This document shows, in pieces, positions 51,274 through 59,970 of a stretch of DNA of 64,000 nt; positions within the stretch are counted from its first letter, which is position 1, and each line of letters begins with the position of its first letter. The notes below the pieces were generated by a model. That model was not told the origin of the DNA, did no database searches, and saw nothing but the letters and a program-made list of their open reading frames with translations. The DNA is from PNAI01 sp035574295. Lineage in GTDB: Bacteria; Pseudomonadota; Alphaproteobacteria; Rhizobiales; Xanthobacteraceae. Position numbers and translations under genes: made by a program. The stretch lies in contig DATLYX010000059.1 of the NCBI GenBank assembly GCA_035574295.1, forward strand, positions 1 to 64,000, read 5' to 3'.

Positions 51274-53390
51274 GCGTTGTAGATCACGCCGACGCCGCAG
51301 CGGAGCCCGGCGCCGCTGCGGCGCGGATCAATCGATTAGCGGCGGATGTTCTTCAGTTCCTCTTCCTTGTTGCCGTGGTCGGTTGGGTCCTCGACCTGCC
51401 GCGCCGAATGCTCGGGCTTGCGGTCTACACCGAGCAGTTGTTGGCGATATGTCTCGGGTTGAGTCTCGCGCTTTGCTTCCTCGGTGGTGCGCGACGCGAG
51501 CCGAGACGCTTTGAATGGGGCGGCGCTGTCGCGTCGCTGGCGATCGTCGCCTATGCGCTGTTTCGCTATCAGGCGTTAAATGAAATTCCGCTGATCTTGG
51601 TCATCGGTTTTGCGGCGAGTCTGGCATGGACCTTCATCGGCGGCCGCGCGTGGGCAATCGCATGGTTTGATTGGTTCGGTGCGGTCGTGTCGCTCGCGAT
51701 ATGCCTCTACATCACGATCCGCTACGAACCCCTCACCACCGAGCTCGCCATGCTGCCTACCGAAGGGATTTTGGGCAGCGCGATACTGTTGACGCTCGTG
51801 CTGGAGGCCACGCGCCGGACTTCGGGCGCGGTGCTGGTGATCATCATCCTGGTGCTCGCGGCCTATGTCTTCATCGGCCCGTACCTGCCGAACGATTTCG
51901 CAACGCGCCGAGTCTCGCCGGAACGGCTCGTGGCCTACCTCGGCCTCGACACCAATTCCATGATTGGACCGTTGCTCGCGGTCGCAGTGATCATCGTCGT
52001 CCCGTTCACGCTGCTCGGTCAGGTGCTGGGCAGGACGGGCGGCGCGGCCTATTTCGCCGATCTCGCCATGTCCGGCATGGGCCGTTTTCGCGGCGGAGCG
52101 GCCAAGATCGCGGTCGTCGGTTCCGCGCTGTTCGGCATGATTTCCGGCGCCGCGGTGAGCAACGTGATCGCGGTCGGGGTGGTCAGCATCCCGCTGATGA
52201 TGCGATCGGGATTCTCGGGAACGCGCGCGGCAGCGATCGAATCCGTCGGCTCGACCGGGGGCCAGTTGATGCCGCCGGTGATGGGCGCGGCCGCCTTCAT
52301 CATGGCCGAATTTCTCCAGGTGCCCTACAGCTCGGTGCTGATCGCCGCCATCATTCCCGCGGCGCTCTACTATGCGGCGCTGTTCATTCATGTCGATCTG
52401 GAAGCGGCCAAGCACCGCATCGGCGCCGCCCAGATCGAAAGCATCCCGTCGTTCCTGGAGGTGGTGAAGTCCGGCTGGCACTTCCCGATACCGATCGCAT
52501 TCCTGGTGGCTACGCTGGCGTGGCCTGAGTTCTTCCAGATCCCGATCGAGCGGGCGGCGGTGTATTCGACCGGTATCTTGATCGTACTGTCGCTGCTGTT
52601 CGGCTATCGCGGCAGACGGGTGACAATCGTCGAGATGTTCCGCGCCGTGGTCGATACCGGCCGCGGGGCGCTCGACATCGTACTGATCGGCGCGGCGGCG
52701 GGCATCGTGGTGGGCGCGCTCAGCGTCTCGGGTATTTCGTTCGGCTTGACGCTGCAACTGATCGCGCTGAGCGGCGAAAACCTGTTTATTCTGCTGCTCT
52801 TGACCGCAGTCATCAGCATCATTCTCGGCATGGGCATGCCCACAGTGAGCGTCTATGTGCTGACCGCGACGCTGCTTGCGCCTTCGCTGGTCAAGCTCGG
52901 CGTCACGCCCATGGCGGCGCATATGTACGTGATGTACTTCGGCATGCTGTCGATGATCACGCCGCCGGTGGCGATCGCGGCCTATGCGGCGGCCAATATT
53001 GCACGCGCGCCGGGCTGGACCACCGGGTGGACGGCCGTGATGGTGGGGTGGAGCACGTTCTTCATCCCCTTCCTGTTCGTGCTTGAACCCAGTTTGCTGA
53101 TGGAAGGGCCGGCCTGGCTGATCGCCTGGCACTTCATCCGCAATATTTTGGGGATCCTGATCGGGACCGCAGCAATCGTCGGCTATGCATTTGCCCCGCT
53201 GTCGGTGCCGGTGCGCATTCTTTCAGGCATTTCCGCGGTGGCCATTCTGGTGCCGCCCAACGCTTTTCCCGGCGCCGCCGCGATCGACTGGATCGGGTTG
53301 GCGAGCGCCCTCATCGTGCTCGGCATCGACTATCTGCGCAGCCGGGACGGCCGACGTCTCGCCGCGAGGCGCGCGACCGAGGAGTCTTAA
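51270..53390 (+). CDS. Fused TRAP transporter permease (4TM/12TM)
   Basis: A 706-residue membrane protein with about 17-18 hydrophobic segments, matching the fusion of the small (DctQ-like) and large (DctM-like) TRAP permeases found with TAXI proteins. The DctM signature appears in MGRFRGGAAKIAVVGSALFGMISGAAVSNVIAVGVVSIPLM, GGQLMPPVMGAAAFIMAEFL and later GMGMPTVSVYVLTATLLAPSLVKLGVTPMAAHMYVMYFGMLSMITPPVA. The transported solute is unknown; the nearby catabolic genes could use it. GTG start overlaps the upstream stop (GTGA). Confidence 0.93.
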   Translation: MSVVDHADAAAEPGAAAARINRLAADVLQFLFLVAVVGWVLDLPRRMLGLAVYTEQLLAICLGLSLALCFLGGARREPRRFEWGGAVASLAIVAYALFRYQALNEIPLILVIGFAASLAWTFIGGRAWAIAWFDWFGAVVSLAICLYITIRYEPLTTELAMLPTEGILGSAILLTLVLEATRRTSGAVLVIIILVLAAYVFIGPYLPNDFATRRVSPERLVAYLGLDTNSMIGPLLAVAVIIVVPFTLLGQVLGRTGGAAYFADLAMSGMGRFRGGAAKIAVVGSALFGMISGAAVSNVIAVGVVSIPLMMRSGFSGTRAAAIESVGSTGGQLMPPVMGAAAFIMAEFLQVPYSSVLIAAIIPAALYYAALFIHVDLEAAKHRIGAAQIESIPSFLEVVKSGWHFPIPIAFLVATLAWPEFFQIPIERAAVYSTGILIVLSLLFGYRGRRVTIVEMFRAVVDTGRGALDIVLIGAAAGIVVGALSVSGISFGLTLQLIALSGENLFILLLLTAVISIILGMGMPTVSVYVLTATLLAPSLVKLGVTPMAAHMYVMYFGMLSMITPPVAIAAYAAANIARAPGWTTGWTAVMVGWSTFFIPFLFVLEPSLLMEGPAWLIAWHFIRNILGILIGTAAIVGYAFAPLSVPVRILSGISAVAILVPPNAFPGAAAIDWIGLASALIVLGIDYLRSRDGRRLAARRATEES

Positions 53391-53411
53391 AACGCGCGAT
53401 AGCCGCGGCGC

Positions 53412-54509
53412 CTAATCGCTCTCGCGCCAGATGCCGAGGGCTTCCTGGGCGGGGCGGTCGGAAATCGAGAACAGCACCGACTCCTGCGCCGCGACGTGGG
53501 AATAGCTCTGCCAGGACGGCACAACGAACACGTCACGCGGTCCCCATTCCAGCGTCTTGCCGGCGACCTTGGTGGCGCCCCTGCCCTCGACGCAAACGAA
53601 AATGGTGCTGTCGGTCGAGCGATAGGGCTTGCCCTTAAAATTCTTCGGCAACAGCGCCAAATGCGCGCCCATGGTGGGCATTACCCAACCGCCGGTGAGC
53701 GGGTTAGCGTAGCGGAAGCGCGCACCGTGCCGCGGGTCGACGTCGCCGGAGCGGGCCAGGCGATCAAGGATCGGCCGCATGCGCTTGTAGGGGTAGTTCA
53801 CGATCGGGCTCTGGTTGCGCGTGGCGACCTCGATGCCGTCCGGCAGCACGCCCGAGCCGTAGCGGGCGAGTGAATCCTCGTGGTCGAGGCGCGTGTTCTG
53901 CTTCTCGGTGTCGTAGTGCTTGTAGAAGCAGGTCTCGAAGAAATTGACGGTCGGCACGTCGAGCACGTCGAGCCAGATCATCGGCTGCTTCGACGTGTTG
54001 CCATGGTCGTGGGCGCACCAGTTTGGAGTGAGCACGAAGTCGCCCGGCGCCATGATGGTCTTCTCGCCTTCGACCTGGGTATAGGCACCCTCCCCGTCCA
54101 AGATGAAACGGATCGCCGACGGCGTGTGCCGGTGCATGGGCGCAATTTCGCCCGGCAGGATCAACTGCAGGCCGGCGTAGAGCGATTGGGTGATGCGCGA
54201 CTGGCCGCGCAGCGCCGGATTCTCCAGCACGATGACCCGCCGGGTGGCCTCCTTGGCGGAGATCAGGTCGCCAGCTTCCATCACGATCGGCTTGACTTCC
54301 TTGAAATGCCAGATCGCGGGCACGCATACGGATTTCGGCTCGTCGGGAATGATGTCCTTCAGCACCACCCACAGCGGCGCCATGTCGTATTTGGACAGGC
54401 GCTCGTAATACGCTTGGCGGTTGCCGTTCCGGCTGCCATTGCCGCCTTTGCCTTTGGCTTTCGTCTTGGCCTGCTTGGCCTTGGTCGTGAGCTGGCCGAC
54501 GCTGTCCAT
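53412..54509 (-). CDS. Cupin protein, gentisate 1,2-dioxygenase-like
   Basis: A 365-residue bicupin. The first cupin has APMHRHTPSAIRFILDGEGAYTQVEGEK with HxH metal ligands and PNWCAHDHGN with the third His, and the second cupin spans about 235-355 (GATKVAGKTLEWGPRDVFVVPSWQSYSHVA). This is the gentisate/salicylate ring-cleaving dioxygenase family: an Fe(II) enzyme that opens a hydroxylated aromatic ring. Substrate is uncertain. Start ATG 54509 follows GGAGAG; the open frame extends to 54593. A Lys/Gly-rich N-terminal stretch (QTTKAKQAKTKAKGKGG type) is unusual but acceptable. It shares a strand with the SDR gene upstream. Confidence 0.86.
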   Translation of the reverse strand: MDSVGQLTTKAKQAKTKAKGKGGNGSRNGNRQAYYERLSKYDMAPLWVVLKDIIPDEPKSVCVPAIWHFKEVKPIVMEAGDLISAKEATRRVIVLENPALRGQSRITQSLYAGLQLILPGEIAPMHRHTPSAIRFILDGEGAYTQVEGEKTIMAPGDFVLTPNWCAHDHGNTSKQPMIWLDVLDVPTVNFFETCFYKHYDTEKQNTRLDHEDSLARYGSGVLPDGIEVATRNQSPIVNYPYKRMRPILDRLARSGDVDPRHGARFRYANPLTGGWVMPTMGAHLALLPKNFKGKPYRSTDSTIFVCVEGRGATKVAGKTLEWGPRDVFVVPSWQSYSHVAAQESVLFSISDRPAQEALGIWRESD

Positions 54510-54609
54510 CGATCTCTCCATCAGGACGGAATTTTGCCTTAAGAATATAGCGGTCGGCGGCGCAAACCTAGAGGGCTCGCGCAAGCGCGCCATGCAACTT
54601 GCGGCGGCT

Positions 54610-55374
54610 TTATGTGTTGTTGGCCCCGCCGTCCACGGCGATCACCTGGCCGGTCACGAAATCGCTGTCGCTCGAACAGAGGTAGATCAGCGTCCCAACC
54701 AGGTCCTCGGGGTATTCGTCGCGCTTGATCGCGCGCCGCTGCACGGCTGCGGCGCGCGACTGGGCAACGTGCACGGTGTTCTTGAGGCCGGTCTCGCTCA
54801 AGGTGTAGCCAGGGGCGAGCGTGTTGACGCAGATGCCGTGGTCGCCGAGCTCGCGGCTGATGGCGCGGGTAAACGCGGTGACCGCGCCCTTGGAGGTCAC
54901 GTAGTGGGAGAAATTGGGAATGCCGCGGGCCACAGTGCCGGAGCCGATGTTGACGATCTTGCCGTACTTGCGCTGGATCATGTGCGGGACCACGTGCTTG
55001 ACCATCAGAAACGGCCCGCGGATATTGACCGCCATTACCAGATCCCACAGGTCGACGTCGATGTCCTGCACTTTCAGCGTGGGCAGCGGAGCATAGAGTG
55101 CGGCGTTGTTGACCAGGATGTCGATCTTGCCGAATCGTTCGAGCGTCTTGGCCACCAATGCTTTGACCTGCGCCTCGTCGCTCACGTCGAACTGAAAACT
55201 CGCGGTGGAGTTGCGGCCGTACTTGGCGGCGATCTCGGCGGCGAGCGCCGAGCCGTCCACGATATCCGCAATCATCACCTCGGCGCCCTGGGCCGCCAGG
55301 CCCTCCGAATAGAACTTGCCGATGCCCACTGCCCCGCCGGTCACGATGGCGGTGCGTCCCTGCAGTCTCGACAT
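54610..55374 (-). CDS. Short-chain dehydrogenase/reductase
   Basis: A 254-residue classical SDR. The nucleotide motif TGGAVGIGK (about residues 12-20, matching TGxxxGxG), the NNAA motif in ILVNNAALYAPLP, catalytic YVTSK (Y158, K162) and the closing SSDSDFVTGQVIAVDGGANN are all present. It oxidises or reduces an alcohol/ketone with NAD(P). ATG 55374 has GGAG nearby. It starts 90 bp from the divergent gene at 55465, so the region between is a bidirectional promoter area. The cupin gene follows, and the two are probably co-transcribed, as in aromatic or hydroxy-acid catabolism. Confidence 0.93.
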   Translation of the reverse strand: MSRLQGRTAIVTGGAVGIGKFYSEGLAAQGAEVMIADIVDGSALAAEIAAKYGRNSTASFQFDVSDEAQVKALVAKTLERFGKIDILVNNAALYAPLPTLKVQDIDVDLWDLVMAVNIRGPFLMVKHVVPHMIQRKYGKIVNIGSGTVARGIPNFSHYVTSKGAVTAFTRAISRELGDHGICVNTLAPGYTLSETGLKNTVHVAQSRAAAVQRRAIKRDEYPEDLVGTLIYLCSSDSDFVTGQVIAVDGGANNT

Positions 55375-55464
55375 GTGCGCTCCACTGTGCTGATTGGGAG
55401 ACGTGATTGGCAAACGTTAGTGCAGCACGCGGCCGCGCGCCAGTGCGGCCGGGACGGGGGACGA

Positions 55465-56079
55465 ATGCCGGCATTGAAAAGCGTCGACCTGGACAAATTG
55501 GCGATCCGGGAGCTGATCGAGAATTGGGCGGTGTGGCGCGACAGTTTCCAGTGGGACCGCTTCCGCACCGTCTGGCACCCGGAAGGCCGCATGTGGGCCA
55601 CCTGGTTCCAGGGCACCTACGAGGAGTTCATCCAGGCCAACCTGGAAGGCTATAAGCGCGGCGTCCGTATCTACCATTTCCTCGGCGGCTCCTCGATCGA
55701 CATCAAGGGCCGCCGCGCCATTGCCCAGACCAAAATGTCGATCTCGCAGCGGGCGGAGGTGGAAGGCGTGCTGTGCGACGTGATCTGCATCGGACGCTTC
55801 TACGACTTCTTGGAGAAGCGCAAGGGCAAGTGGGGCTTGGTGTGGCGACGGCTCACCTACGAGAAAGACCGCATCGATCCGGTGGTCCCCGGACAAGTGC
55901 CGAAGCTCGATCCCAACCTGCTCAATCGCTTCCCGGTCGGATATCGCCACCTCGCCTATCTGCAGACCAAGGTGGGCTACAAGGTCAAAGAGGACATGCC
56001 GGGCGTCGATGGGCCGGAGACCAACGCGCTCTACGCCCTGGGCGCAAGCTGGCTGAAGGGCGGCAAATTGCCTTGGTGA
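55465..56079 (+). CDS. SnoaL/NTF2-like protein
   Basis: A 204-residue protein with an N-terminal SnoaL-like half: LDKLAIRELIENWAVWRDSFQWDRFRTVWHPEGRMWATWFQGTYEEFI, followed by HFLGGSSIDIKGRRAIAQTKMSISQRAEVEGVLCDVICIGRFYDFLEKRKGKWGLVWRRLTYEKDRIDP. That is the alpha+beta barrel of polyketide cyclases, dehydratases and ring-hydroxylating dioxygenase small subunits. The C-terminal part adds a Pro/Leu-rich tail. The role is unknown; the neighbourhood suggests small-molecule catabolism. ATG 55465 is the first in the conserved region though the frame is open back to 54421. Confidence 0.84.
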   Translation: MPALKSVDLDKLAIRELIENWAVWRDSFQWDRFRTVWHPEGRMWATWFQGTYEEFIQANLEGYKRGVRIYHFLGGSSIDIKGRRAIAQTKMSISQRAEVEGVLCDVICIGRFYDFLEKRKGKWGLVWRRLTYEKDRIDPVVPGQVPKLDPNLLNRFPVGYRHLAYLQTKVGYKVKEDMPGVDGPETNALYALGASWLKGGKLPW

Positions 56080-56145
56080 GCCAACCCTTGCGTGAATCGG
56101 TGCGATCCATTGGAATGCGCGCGCAACGGGCCATGAGGGGGACAC

Positions 56146-56520
56146 ATGTCATTTGCCGAAAAGTTCAATCTGCTGAACGGAATCGTATTGCTGCGCATCA
56201 TGTGCGGTGCGTTCTTCATCCCGCACATTTACGCGAAATTCTTCGTACCGGAGGCGCTGGGATTTTTCGTCGCAGCGAAATTCAAGCCGCCGGCATTCTG
56301 GATGTACACCGCCTGCGTCATCGAGACCATTCTCGCGATCGGGCTGATCTTCGGAATCTATACCAAATGGGTGGCGATCATCGCTGCGATCCATCTCGCG
56401 GTGGCGGGCGCGGCGGTCTACAAGGTGACCGGCGGCAAATGGCTGTGGAACATCGGCGGGTACGAGTATTGCGTGTTCTGGGCCCTGGCGTGCGTGGTGG
56501 TGGCAATGACGCATCCGTGA
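56146..56520 (+). CDS. DoxX family membrane protein
   Basis: A 124-residue membrane protein with four hydrophobic helices. The features GIVLLRIMCGAFFIPHIYAKF near the N-terminus, IETILAIGLIFGIYTKWVAIIAAIHLAVAG in the middle and the C-terminal WALACVVVAM match DoxX/DoxD-like proteins, which are thought to be membrane redox partners, in some cases involved with thiosulfate or quinone. The role here is unknown. It begins 66 bp after the SnoaL-like gene. Confidence 0.85.
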   Translation: MSFAEKFNLLNGIVLLRIMCGAFFIPHIYAKFFVPEALGFFVAAKFKPPAFWMYTACVIETILAIGLIFGIYTKWVAIIAAIHLAVAGAAVYKVTGGKWLWNIGGYEYCVFWALACVVVAMTHP

Positions 56521-56555
56521 GGCCGGCATAACAAAATCAACAGTGGAGTAGAGGC

Positions 56556-57581
56556 ATGATCAATGCGGCCATTGTCGGACTAGGGTGGTGGGGTCGAACG
56601 CTCGTGGAATCGCTTGCCGACGGCAGCGATGTCATGCGGTTCGTGGCGCTGACCACGCGCACCGTGTCGCCGGACGTGCAGGAATTTGCAAAGCAACACA
56701 AGCTGCGGCTGCTCGACACCTATGAAGCGGTGCTACGCGACAAGGAGGTCAATGCGGTGGTGCTCGCAACCCCGCCGTCCGGGCATTATCGGGAAGTCGT
56801 GGCAGCGGCCGCGGCCGGCAAGCACGTGTTCTGCGAGAAGCCGTTCACCTATTCCAAGAAGGATGCGGAGGCGGCGGCGGAGGCGGTGCGCAAGGCCGGA
56901 TTGACGCTCGGCATCGGCTACAACCGCCGCTTCCACCCGGAGATGGCCAAGCTGCGGGAAAAAATCCGCAGCGGCGAGCTCGGCATTATCCAGCACATCG
57001 AATGCAACATGACGTTTGCCAATGCGCTGTTCTTGAAGCCCGGCGCCTGGCGGGGGATGAAGGACGAGGCGCCTGTCGGCGGGCTCGCGCCGCTCGGCGT
57101 GCATGCGGTGGACGGCATGATCGACCTCGTGGGCGAAATCGACCAGGTCTATTGCCAGAGCTTCGCGCGGGTTCTCGAAGGAGGTGTCGATGACACCACC
57201 TCGATGCTGTTCCGCATGAAATCCGGGGTGTCGGGCTATCTCGGGATCATCACCACGACCGGTCCGGGATTCAGCTTCGAGGTGTTCGGCTCAAAGGGCA
57301 AGATCAGGCTCGAAGGCGTGACCCATGTCGCCGGAGCGTCATCGGAGGAGCGGCGCACGCGGCTGTTCGGCACCTGCAAGTTCCAGCCGATCAAGGGGCC
57401 GATGGAAACCTGGGAGGCCGACAAGCACGACGTGGTGCGGGCCTGTTTTGAGGCCTTCGCGCGCGCGGCGCTGGGCGGGCCGCCCTTCCCCATCACGCCG
57501 GAGCAGATCGTGCACGGCTCCTCGGTGAGCGAAGCGATCATCCGCTCGGCGGCGAGCGGCAAGGTGGAGAAGGTGGCGTAA
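56556..57581 (+). CDS. Gfo/Idh/MocA family oxidoreductase
   Basis: A 341-residue NAD(P)-dependent dehydrogenase: INAAIVGLGWWGRTLVESL with the GxGxxG-like fold, VVLATPPSGHYREVVAAAAAGKHVFCEKPFTYS with the EKP catalytic motif, and GYNRRFHPEMAKLREKI. The C-terminal alpha/beta domain is normal. Family members oxidise sugars, inositols or their derivatives. The neighbouring EboE-like protein is a TIM barrel that could share its substrate. ATG 56556 is 35 bp after the DoxX stop. Confidence 0.93.
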   Translation: MINAAIVGLGWWGRTLVESLADGSDVMRFVALTTRTVSPDVQEFAKQHKLRLLDTYEAVLRDKEVNAVVLATPPSGHYREVVAAAAAGKHVFCEKPFTYSKKDAEAAAEAVRKAGLTLGIGYNRRFHPEMAKLREKIRSGELGIIQHIECNMTFANALFLKPGAWRGMKDEAPVGGLAPLGVHAVDGMIDLVGEIDQVYCQSFARVLEGGVDDTTSMLFRMKSGVSGYLGIITTTGPGFSFEVFGSKGKIRLEGVTHVAGASSEERRTRLFGTCKFQPIKGPMETWEADKHDVVRACFEAFARAALGGPPFPITPEQIVHGSSVSEAIIRSAASGKVEKVA

Positions 57582-57621
57582 CCAGGGGCGAACAATTTGA
57601 AGCGTGTCATAGCCGTGCGGC

Positions 57622-57692
57622 CCCGCGCCAGCGGGACTCAGAGGCAAAACTGAATAACCGCTTGCGGGCCCCTGGGATCCCGCTGACGCGGG
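57622..57692. repeat. REP-like palindromic element, copy B
   Basis: CCCGCGCCAGCGGGA (57622-57636) and TCCCGCTGACGCGGG (57678-57692) are imperfect inverted repeats, followed by GAATGAAC. It resembles the copies near 31203 and 58944 in its GAATGA ends and GCGGGA hairpin. Confidence 0.55.
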
Positions 57693-57741
57693 AATGAACG
57701 GATAAACCTGAACAAGCAACAAGAAGTTCGTGGAGCAGCTC

Positions 57742-58938
57742 ATGGATCTCGGCAAGGGCCTCGGCCATCTCACCTATTCGACACTGGTGCATCCCGGCGA
57801 CACCTGGGACGACATGTGGGCGAGCCTGACCACCTACGTGCCCAAGGTGAAGGCGCGCATTGCCCCGCGCGAGCGGTTCGGCGTGTCGCTGCGCCTCTCC
57901 AACGCCTCCGCCGCCACGCTGGTCAACAGCAAGGCCGAGCGCGATCGGCTGAAGAAATTTTTGGCCGACAACGACATGTACCTCTACACGGTCAATGCGT
58001 TTCCTTACGGGCCGTTCAAGAACACGATCGTCAAGGAACAGGTTTACGAACCGGACTGGCGCTCGGAGGAGCGCACGCAATACACCATCAACGTGGCGAA
58101 CGTGCTGGCCGACGTGGCGCCGGAGGACATTTCGCCGTCGATCCAGAGCGCGCCGCTCGGGTTCAAGCCGCGCGTCACCGGCAAGGACGTGGTTGACAGC
58201 TATACCGAGCACGTGATGCGGGTGGCGGCGCATCTGGTGAAGCTCGAAGCGGAGACCGGCCGCACGGTGACGCTGGCGCTGGAGCCTGAGCCGTTCTGCT
58301 TTTTGGAGACCACCGACGAGACGGTCGATTACTTCACCAACCACCTCTACAGCGGCCGGGCAGCGGAGATGCTGGCCAAATTCGCCGGGATTCCGGTGTC
58401 CGAAGCCATCGTGGCGCAACGCAAATTCATCGGCACGGTATTCGACATCTGCCACCAGGCGGTGGAGTACGAGGACATCTCGACCTCGCTGCAGAAACTC
58501 GTGGATGCGGGGATACCGATCTTCAAGCTGCAGGAAGCGGCGGCGATGCGCATCCCGAACGTGACGCAAAAGATCGTGGATACGCTCAAACGCTACGCCG
58601 AGACCATTTATCTGACGCAGACGGTGGAAAAAAAAGACGGCAAGCTCACGCGCTTTCTCAATCTCGAGGATGCCTTCAAGGCTTGGGAGGATAATCCGGG
58701 GCCGCGCGAGTGGCGCACGCATTTCCACGTGCCTGTGTTCCTTGACGATCTCGGCGAGTTCGGTACCACGCGCTTTGCCATCGAGGATGCGCTGAAATTC
58801 CACAAGCGGCGGCCGCTGTCGCGCCAGCTCGAAATCGAGACCTATACCTGGGACGTGCTGCCGGAGCACCTCAAAACCGGCGACATCGTGGACTATGTCT
58901 GCCGCGAATTGGAGTGGGTGAAGGGACAGTTGCAGTAA
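57742..58938 (+). CDS. EboE-like TIM-barrel protein
   Basis: A 398-residue sugar-phosphate-isomerase-like TIM barrel that matches EboE, the 'metabolite traffic protein' of Ebo clusters: LGHLTYSTLVHPGDTWDDMWASLTTYVPKVKARI, VSLRLSNASAATL, LYTVNAFPYGPFKNTIVKEQVYEPDWRSEERTQYTINVANVL, PSIQSAPLGFKPRVT, VTLALEPEPFCFLETTDETV and VFDICHQAVEYED. The catalytic metal Glu/His pattern of the barrel appears in LEPEP and DICHQ. EboE's reaction is unknown. No other ebo genes are nearby, so it is an orphan. ATG 57742 has GGAG at 57732-57735. Confidence 0.84.
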   Translation: MDLGKGLGHLTYSTLVHPGDTWDDMWASLTTYVPKVKARIAPRERFGVSLRLSNASAATLVNSKAERDRLKKFLADNDMYLYTVNAFPYGPFKNTIVKEQVYEPDWRSEERTQYTINVANVLADVAPEDISPSIQSAPLGFKPRVTGKDVVDSYTEHVMRVAAHLVKLEAETGRTVTLALEPEPFCFLETTDETVDYFTNHLYSGRAAEMLAKFAGIPVSEAIVAQRKFIGTVFDICHQAVEYEDISTSLQKLVDAGIPIFKLQEAAAMRIPNVTQKIVDTLKRYAETIYLTQTVEKKDGKLTRFLNLEDAFKAWEDNPGPREWRTHFHVPVFLDDLGEFGTTRFAIEDALKFHKRRPLSRQLEIETYTWDVLPEHLKTGDIVDYVCRELEWVKGQLQ

Positions 58939-58943
58939 TGCGT

Positions 58944-59047
58944 CGTCATCCCGAGGCGCGGGCGAAGGCCGCGAACCCGGAATCCATAACTCCGGCCGGG
59001 GTCATGGATTCCGGCACTCGCCGCTCCACGGCGCGGCCGGAATGACG
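58944..59047. repeat. REP-like palindromic element, copy C
   Basis: GTCATCCCG (58944-58952) pairs imperfectly with CCGGAATGACG (59037-59047), and an inner perfect inverted repeat CCGGAATCCAT (58977-58987) / ATGGATTCCGG (59004-59014) surrounds a 16-nt loop. It fills the gap between the EboE-like gene and the next dehydrogenase. Confidence 0.6.
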
Positions 59048-59083
59048 ATCAATGACAAAGGCGTCGCAAACCGAGGTCGCAGC

Positions 59084-59965
59084 ATGAAAGTCGGGTTCAT
59101 CGGGGTCGGCCGCATGGGGCAGGCGATGGCGCGGCGGCTGATCGAGGCCGGCCACGAGGTCGGCGTGTACAACCGCACGGCGGCGAAAGCGCAACCGCTC
59201 GCGGAGGCCGGCGCCAAAATCCTATCCTCGATTGCCGCGGCGGCGCGCTTCGGCGATGCCACCTACACCATGCTGGCCGACGACGCGGCGCTTGCCGATG
59301 TAGCGTTCCAGCCCGGCGGGCTGATGGATTCGCTGCCGAAGGGCGGCATCCACGTCTGCGCCGGCACGCACGGGATCGCGGCGGTGCGCAAGCTCAAAGC
59401 GGCGCATGCGGAGAAGGGGCAGGTTCTCATCTGCGCGCCCATGCTGGGGCGGCCGGAGCTGGTGTCCTCCGGGCAGGCCGGCATCGTGGCCTCGGGGCCG
59501 GCGGACGCGATGGCGCGCTGCAAGCCGCTGTTCGACGCCATCGGCCGGCGCACGTTCGAGGGCGGCGCCGACCCGGAAGCAGCGGCGGCGATCAAGATCG
59601 CCAACAATTTCGTGCTCGGCTGCGCCATCGAGGCCATGGGCGAAGGCTTTTCGCTCGTGCGCAAATATGGCGTGGTGCCGCAGGTGTTTTATGACGTGAT
59701 GACGGATGGCCTGTTCAACTGCTCGGCCTACAAGGTGTACGGCAAGATCATGGTGGAGGAGAGCTATGCCAAGGTCGGCCAGATGGCGATCCTCGGCCTG
59801 AAAGACGCCAATCTCGCGCTCGCCGCCGGCGATCTTGCCGCGGTGCCGCTGCCGAGCGGCAATGTGTGGCGCGACCGGTTGATCGGCGCAGTCGCGCACG
59901 GCGACGGCGACAAGGACTGGGCGGTGATGGCGCTGGAGCAGGCGCGCGCCAGCGGGCTGGCGTAG
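59084..59965 (+). CDS. 3-hydroxyisobutyrate dehydrogenase-family oxidoreductase
   Basis: A 293-residue beta-hydroxyacid dehydrogenase: MKVGFIGVGRMGQAMARRL (Rossmann), YTMLADDAALADVAF, VCAGTHGIAAVRKLKAAHAEKGQVLICAPMLGRPE (the family D-A-P-V-S-G region, modified), and IKIANNFVLGCAIEAMGEGFSLVRKYGV with the catalytic Lys of IKIANN. It oxidises a small 3-hydroxyacid such as hydroxyisobutyrate, tartronate semialdehyde or glycerate relatives; the Hyi-like gene elsewhere in the window uses the same chemistry. ATG 59084 follows GAGG; the ATG at 59042 lies at the end of the repeat. Confidence 0.9.
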   Translation: MKVGFIGVGRMGQAMARRLIEAGHEVGVYNRTAAKAQPLAEAGAKILSSIAAAARFGDATYTMLADDAALADVAFQPGGLMDSLPKGGIHVCAGTHGIAAVRKLKAAHAEKGQVLICAPMLGRPELVSSGQAGIVASGPADAMARCKPLFDAIGRRTFEGGADPEAAAAIKIANNFVLGCAIEAMGEGFSLVRKYGVVPQVFYDVMTDGLFNCSAYKVYGKIMVEESYAKVGQMAILGLKDANLALAAGDLAAVPLPSGNVWRDRLIGAVAHGDGDKDWAVMALEQARASGLA

Positions 59966-59970
59966 CAGCC

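Noticed and set aside
51576..53132. 518-codon minus-strand frame opposite the TRAP permease
   Set aside because: Antisense shadow, His/Asp/Arg-rich with no family features.
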